This document shows, piece by piece, positions 7,052 through 9,950 of a stretch of DNA of 9,950 bases. Numbering within the stretch: the stretch's first letter is position 1; every line of letters starts with the position of its first letter. The DNA is from Bacteroidota bacterium (GTDB lineage Bacteria > Bacteroidota > Bacteroidia > Bacteroidales > JAAYUG01). The translations under genes and the position numbers were made by a program. Location of the stretch: NCBI GenBank assembly GCA_021812865.1, contig JAKAMP010000054.1, positions 1-9,950 on the forward strand, written 5' to 3'. The notes beneath the pieces are model-generated. The model was not told the origin of the DNA, did no database searches, and saw only the letters and a list, made by a program, of their open reading frames with translations.

Positions 7052-8302
7052 ATGGCCGAAGACTATTATGCCATACTGAATATCCCTGAAAATGCCTCGG
7101 TCGATGAAATCAAGCATGCATTCCGTGTGCTTGCCCTCCAGGTCCATCCCGATGTCAATCCTTCTCCCGAAGCCAAGGAAAAATTCATTCTCCTCACACG
7201 GGCCTACGAATATGCCGTTGAACAGGCTTTACGAAGGGTCAGCCAGGATGATCAAGTGTATGAATACGACTTTTCGAAAAACTGGGAGCAGGAGATCCGC
7301 GAGATCAGGAAAGAAATGAAGGAACAGGCACGGAAAGCTAATGAAATAAGGAAGGAGAAGGTTAGAAGACAAAAGGAAGAGCTCAAGAAAAGCGGCTTAT
7401 ATGATCTCTCGCTCGCCCTTAGATACCTGGTGCATTTCCTCGCCATCTTCCTGGGATTCGGACTGATAGCCTTTCCTGTCATCGTGAGCTTTCAGGCCGG
7501 ACCAGCCGCATTGGGCTATCTTTTCTTCTTTTGGCTGACCGGGCTGTTTCTCCTGTTTCATATCTACTCCCAGAGAGGCAAATGGCTCAGGCTTGGAAAG
7601 TTTTTTTACCATTGGAAAGACGTAGTGGCCCTGCTGCGTTATGAAAATCCCAGCCCAGCTACGAATTGCTGGTACTGCAGAAACCGGCCGGCCAATGGCC
7701 ATCCCTATAAACATTCCATGTTGTTCATCAAAGATATCCAATTACAGAACAAGGGGCCACTTCAGCATTATGCAGGCTATAAACGCGACTATGCAACCGT
7801 TCTTGTACCACGGTCAAGAAAAGCGTTCTATGTGCACAGCATAAATACCTTGCTTAAAGTAATGCTGATTACGCTTTCTCTGCTCCTCCTGCCCCTGCAC
7901 AGTTACCTGTGGAGGTTTCTTGCCGGACTGACCGCGGGCGGACTCATTGCAGCTTTCGTCAATCTCCTTACACTCACCCGGCCCAAATCTACCCACCTGT
8001 TCAGCCCGGTCATCCTGTTCAAAATGCTGATCTGGATCCTGATCATCCTGGCGCTTACCCGGTTTGAAAAAGGCCCTGATTTCTATACCTCCGAAGATAC
8101 CCTGGGCGTCATTACCCTTACCATCTTCTTCCTTGACCTGCTGGTCGATCCTCTCGCCAGGCTTATTCTCCGGAAAAAATTCCATCTCCCTATCTTTAAA
8201 CAACCCCTTGATATCGCAAAACTGTTCTCCCAGGGATATCAAAATAACCTGGAAATACCCATCTGGTCCACCTTTTACCCCTTATTCCATTTCATTTTTT
8301 GA
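7052..8302 (+). CDS. J-domain protein with polytopic membrane C-terminus
   Basis: The 416-residue protein starts with a J-domain (about residues 3-65) holding the HPD tripeptide at 32-34, needed to stimulate DnaK/Hsp70 ATPase. A highly charged Lys/Glu/Arg segment (about 75-113), probably a coiled coil, follows. Hydrophobic stretches suggest membrane helices near 123-147, 153-172, 266-283, 286-307, 319-337 and 350-366. A soluble loop at about 173-262 contains CWYC (206-209), a lone cysteine pair that might bind metal. It lacks the Gly/Phe region, zinc-finger repeats and substrate domain of true DnaJ. The J-domain should face the cytoplasm and could recruit DnaK to the membrane. It may share a transcript with the GH5 gene. 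The client is unknown and I know no name for this layout. Confidence 0.88.
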   Translation: MAEDYYAILNIPENASVDEIKHAFRVLALQVHPDVNPSPEAKEKFILLTRAYEYAVEQALRRVSQDDQVYEYDFSKNWEQEIREIRKEMKEQARKANEIRKEKVRRQKEELKKSGLYDLSLALRYLVHFLAIFLGFGLIAFPVIVSFQAGPAALGYLFFFWLTGLFLLFHIYSQRGKWLRLGKFFYHWKDVVALLRYENPSPATNCWYCRNRPANGHPYKHSMLFIKDIQLQNKGPLQHYAGYKRDYATVLVPRSRKAFYVHSINTLLKVMLITLSLLLLPLHSYLWRFLAGLTAGGLIAAFVNLLTLTRPKSTHLFSPVILFKMLIWILIILALTRFEKGPDFYTSEDTLGVITLTIFFLDLLVDPLARLILRKKFHLPIFKQPLDIAKLFSQGYQNNLEIPIWSTFYPLFHFIF

Positions 8303-8410
8303 ACGACAAAAATTTCTTACGGCCTGGGAATGAACATTATCCCTTCAGATTTGTTCTAGAGGTGAATGCGGATACCCTCCCGTCTATAAAAGCTTTGTTT
8401 GGTTACCCGA

Positions 8411-8438
8411 CCTGAAACCTTAAACCTCAGACTCGAAA
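8411..8438 (+). repeat. Degenerate 7-bp tandem repeat, CCTnAAA type, four units
   Basis: Consecutive units are CCTGAAA, CCTTAAA, CCTCAGA and CTCGAAA. Positions 1, 5 and 7 are invariant (C, A, A). The middle units match the array at 3220-3233 closely. A further drifted unit, CAACTGG, may follow at 8439-8445. Confidence 0.65.
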
Positions 8439-8476
8439 CAACTGGTATAGATCAACCACTGGTCATTCAAATGTCA

Positions 8477-8511
8477 CATCAGACGCAAGACATCGGACAC
8501 CAGACACCAGA
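8477..8511 (+). repeat. Degenerate 7-bp tandem repeat, CAYCAGA type, five units
   Basis: Five units run in exact register: CATCAGA, CGCAAGA, CATCGGA, CACCAGA and CACCAGA. Position 1 (C), 6 (G) and 7 (A) are invariant. The last two units are identical. Two related units, TTCCAGA and CATCAGA, recur at 9176-9189 downstream of the next gene. It is not a CRISPR array: units are adjacent and only 7 bp. Confidence 0.7.
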
Positions 8512-8600
8512 CTTTTGTTGTCAAAATGTAATGATTAGAATCACCCCCTATAAGTGAGAACCATCAATCAGATTTCATGAATTCCTCTTTTCTCATGGTA

Positions 8601-8608
8601 TACCTTAG
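8601..8608 (+). promoter_or_regulatory. Candidate -7 box for the small gene at 8630
   Basis: TACCTTAG matches TAnnTTTG at seven of eight positions and ends 21 bases before the ATG, the same box type and spacing as before the radical SAM gene. A -33 TTTG is not evident at the right distance. The gene also needs a start point downstream of the heptamer arrays, which this box would supply. Confidence 0.35.
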
Positions 8609-8629
8609 CTCCCAGATAATCAACGTATA

Positions 8630-9010
8630 ATGGAAATTTTCAAGAACAAACTGGTTCGTATCTCCTATTCCCCGGAAACCAACGTAGCTACTGCCGTTTA
8701 CAACGTCAAAAAACCTTCCAGATTTTATATGGAAGCCATCAGCAATGGCCTTGAACAGATCAACCGGAAGGATCCCGCGAAATGGTTGGATATGTTAGAT
8801 GAAGGAATGGAATACAATACCTCCCTTGCCGTTCTTGCTGAAGATATGTGGAGAATGAAAGCCGCAGGAAGCAAGAAAAAACCGATGGTAAACAACAGCG
8901 TCATCAGAGAACATTTCAACCATGGTGTGCTGAAAAAGAAAAACTACCGGAAAACAGAAATATTTGAAGGACTGGACAACATTTCCAACTGGATAAAATC
9001 CAGAGATTGA
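8630..9010 (+). CDS. Small hypothetical cytoplasmic protein
   Basis: The 126-residue product has no signal peptide or membrane helix. It opens with a beta-rich segment (about 1-27, including LVRISYSPETNVATAVYNV), followed by probable helices and a basic stretch (79-85 and 101-107), and ends with TEIFEGLDNISNWIKSRD. The short strand-turn-strand start and the C-terminal FEGLDNISNWI pattern faintly recall SpoIIAA/STAS-like small proteins common in Bacteroidetes, but I cannot confirm this and do not assign a function. The coding call is supported by a promoter-like box 21 bases upstream, a coherent charged sequence without stops, and a strong intrinsic terminator starting 25 bases after the stop. 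It appears to be a single-gene transcript. Confidence 0.8.
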   Translation: MEIFKNKLVRISYSPETNVATAVYNVKKPSRFYMEAISNGLEQINRKDPAKWLDMLDEGMEYNTSLAVLAEDMWRMKAAGSKKKPMVNNSVIREHFNHGVLKKKNYRKTEIFEGLDNISNWIKSRD

Positions 9011-9035
9011 ATTCCTGTTTCATAGTTCTTAACAA

Positions 9036-9068
9036 GGCTGCCGGATATTTCATCCGGCAGTTTTTTTA
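9036..9068 (+). terminator. Intrinsic transcription terminator after the small gene
   Basis: CTGCCGGAT (9038-9046) and ATCCGGCAG (9052-9060) form a perfect 9-bp GC-rich stem with a 5-base loop, followed directly by seven Ts (9061-9067). This is a textbook Rho-independent terminator 27 bases after the stop codon at 9010, and the only clear one in the window. Confidence 0.93.
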
Positions 9069-9271
9069 TCTATACCCTTCAAAACATTTCCTCTATACAA
9101 AATTCGCGGTTACCTGAACTAAAAACAAAGAGACTGAGAGCTCCCGACCCGGCATTAATCACTGACAATGACCCATTCCAGACATCAGACAATATTTTCA
9201 TTAAACCCTACAATACGAAACAGCTTCAGCCATTCCACGCACCGCAAAATCCTCTTCCCCTTTGAATACCA

Positions 9272-9299
9272 CCAAAAGCTATAAGCCAATTGCCAAAAG
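9272..9299 (+). repeat. Degenerate 7-bp tandem repeat, CCAAAAG type, four units
   Basis: Units are CCAAAAG, CTATAAG, CCAATTG and CCAAAAG. The two identical outer units are 21 bp apart, exactly three heptamers and about two DNA helical turns. The same unit occurs at 3285-3291 in another intergenic region. Confidence 0.6.
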
Positions 9300-9405
9300 C
9301 TTTGAAGAAGAATCATAGTAAACCAATATATCTTAAATCCATTCTAAATAGTCATGGATTGATCAAAACCATTGATTTTTCGGGGCATTTTTCATTATTT
9401 TATTA

Positions 9406-9427
9406 GTTGATTTCACGAATAATCAAC
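9406..9427. promoter_or_regulatory. Inverted repeat adjoining the cytochrome start codon
   Basis: GTTGATT (9406-9412) and AATCAAC (9421-9427) are exact reverse complements separated by 8 bases, and end three bases before the ATG at 9431. It could be an operator for a dimeric regulator or an mRNA hairpin covering the ribosome site. The half-sites TTGAT and ATCAA look like those of FNR, but the gap is 10 bases between them rather than 4. Confidence 0.5.
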
Positions 9428-9430
9428 CGT

Positions 9431-9950
9431 ATGCTCCGTTTCTCCATGAAGAAGAAGAATTCCAGGTATATACCCATGCTGCTATTAGGCGCCTTCCTGG
9501 GAATCCTCATGTTTCTGACTGCCAAAGAAGGTGTTGAAGCCACCTCTACCGATGCCTTTTGTAACAAGTGTCATGCCCATCCCCAGGCCACTGCCAGCTG
9601 GAAACGATCTACTCATTTCGACAATAAAAGCGGTGTGGCTGTCCATTGCGTGCAATGCCACCTTCCTCCTCATGGATTGCCCTACCTCGCCGAAAAAGCA
9701 AAAACCGGATTTCGGGATGTGTATTCCTATTTCTTTAAAGACTCTGCAAAAATCAACTGGGAGGAGAAATCAACCGTAGCGGCCGCCAACCGTCATACTT
9801 TCGTGCAATCATGCACGGCCTGCCACCAGAACTTATATCCGCTCGGCCTGTCGAAAGAAGGACAGGAGGCCCACCTGTATTATTCTCAAAAAACAGCCGA
9901 GATCACCTGCGTAAACTGTCATCTCAGCGTGGGTCATTTCAACCCCAATG
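9431..9950 (+). CDS. NapC/NrfH-type membrane-anchored multiheme cytochrome c, partial at 3' end
   Basis: The frame is open from ATG 9431 to the window edge (173 residues). After a basic N-terminus, one membrane helix (about 13-31) anchors the protein, with the rest in the periplasm. Four CxxCH heme sites are visible: CNKCH (44-48), CVQCH (73-77), CTACH (128-132) and CVNCH (160-164). Single N-terminal anchor plus four hemes in about 170 residues fits the NapC/NirT/NrfH quinol dehydrogenases, which pass electrons from menaquinol to a periplasmic reductase such as NrfA. The usual CHxM of heme 1 reads CHAH here, so the ligand may differ. The partner reductase should lie downstream, outside the window. 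A second in-frame ATG at 9446 is a possible start. The inverted repeat just upstream may control it. Confidence 0.9.
   Translation, partial: MLRFSMKKKNSRYIPMLLLGAFLGILMFLTAKEGVEATSTDAFCNKCHAHPQATASWKRSTHFDNKSGVAVHCVQCHLPPHGLPYLAEKAKTGFRDVYSYFFKDSAKINWEEKSTVAAANRHTFVQSCTACHQNLYPLGLSKEGQEAHLYYSQKTAEITCVNCHLSVGHFNPN

Larger units (their letters stand above)
8303..8629. other. Intergenic region with two heptamer arrays and a possible promoter
   Basis: These 327 bases between the J-domain gene and the small protein contain no convincing open frame. They hold the 7-bp arrays described at 8411-8438 and 8477-8511, and a promoter-like box at 8601-8608. No hairpin followed by T-run is visible after the J-domain gene. 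The first hundred bases show nothing recognisable. Confidence 0.6.
9068..9430. other. Intergenic region upstream of the cytochrome gene
   Basis: These roughly 360 bases have no convincing open frame. They hold two CAGA-type heptamers (9176-9189), the CCAAAAG array (9272-9299), several TTGAT/ATCAA half-sites between 9359 and 9426, and an inverted repeat touching the cytochrome start. No good TAnnTTTG promoter was found, so the cytochrome promoter is unlocated. The rest shows nothing recognisable. Confidence 0.55.

Noticed and set aside
8477..8511. Possible CRISPR array
   Set aside because: Units are only 7 bp, contiguous and degenerate, with no spacers and no cas genes in the window.
9359..9376. 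Canonical FNR box before the cytochrome gene
   Set aside because: No TTGAT and ATCAA pair has the required 4-base gap; only the half-sites are present, so it is reported as a half-site cluster instead.

Overview
The window looks like chromosomal DNA of a Bacteroidetes bacterium, probably in the Bacteroidales/Marinilabiliales range (inference). The evidence is: secreted proteins whose signal peptides end in short Ala/Gln stretches, start codons mostly without a strong Shine-Dalgarno sequence, and several upstream boxes matching the phylum's TAnnTTTG -7 element. No rRNA, tRNA, CRISPR, insertion sequence or phage gene was seen.

Layout. Positions 1-140 (minus) hold the N-terminus of an unrecognised protein that runs off the left edge. 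Positions 390-2081 (minus) encode an exported gamma-glutamyltransferase-family enzyme. Positions 2274-3179 (plus) encode a PflX-like radical SAM protein. Facing it at 3403-4803 (minus) is a metallo-beta-lactamase/beta-CASP ribonuclease of the CPSF/RNase J-like type. Next come a PPP-type metallophosphatase (5045-5770, plus), an exported GH5 glycoside hydrolase (5991-7004, plus) and, 47 bp later, a J-domain protein with a polytopic membrane part (7052-8302, plus). A small unknown protein (8630-9010, plus) ends in a clear intrinsic terminator. The right edge holds the first 173 codons of a membrane-anchored NapC/NrfH-type multiheme cytochrome c (9431-9950, plus).

The genes are mostly single units rather than one pathway. 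Only GH5 plus J-protein look like a possible two-gene operon. The GH5 has no SusC/SusD partners and so is not in a visible polysaccharide utilisation locus. The cytochrome probably starts a respiratory operon that continues past the window.

The most unusual signal is non-coding. Intergenic DNA at 3220-3305, 8411-8511 and 9272-9299 carries short tandem runs of degenerate 7-bp units, nearly all beginning with C and ending with a purine (types CCTnAAA, CAYCAGA and CCAAAAG). They keep the 7-bp phase although the unit sequence drifts. No listed feature type explains them, and they may be a dispersed intergenic repeat family. Other points worth checking are a 7-bp inverted repeat ending three bases before the cytochrome start, an unusual His in the first heme motif, and a recurrent TAYCTTWG promoter box.
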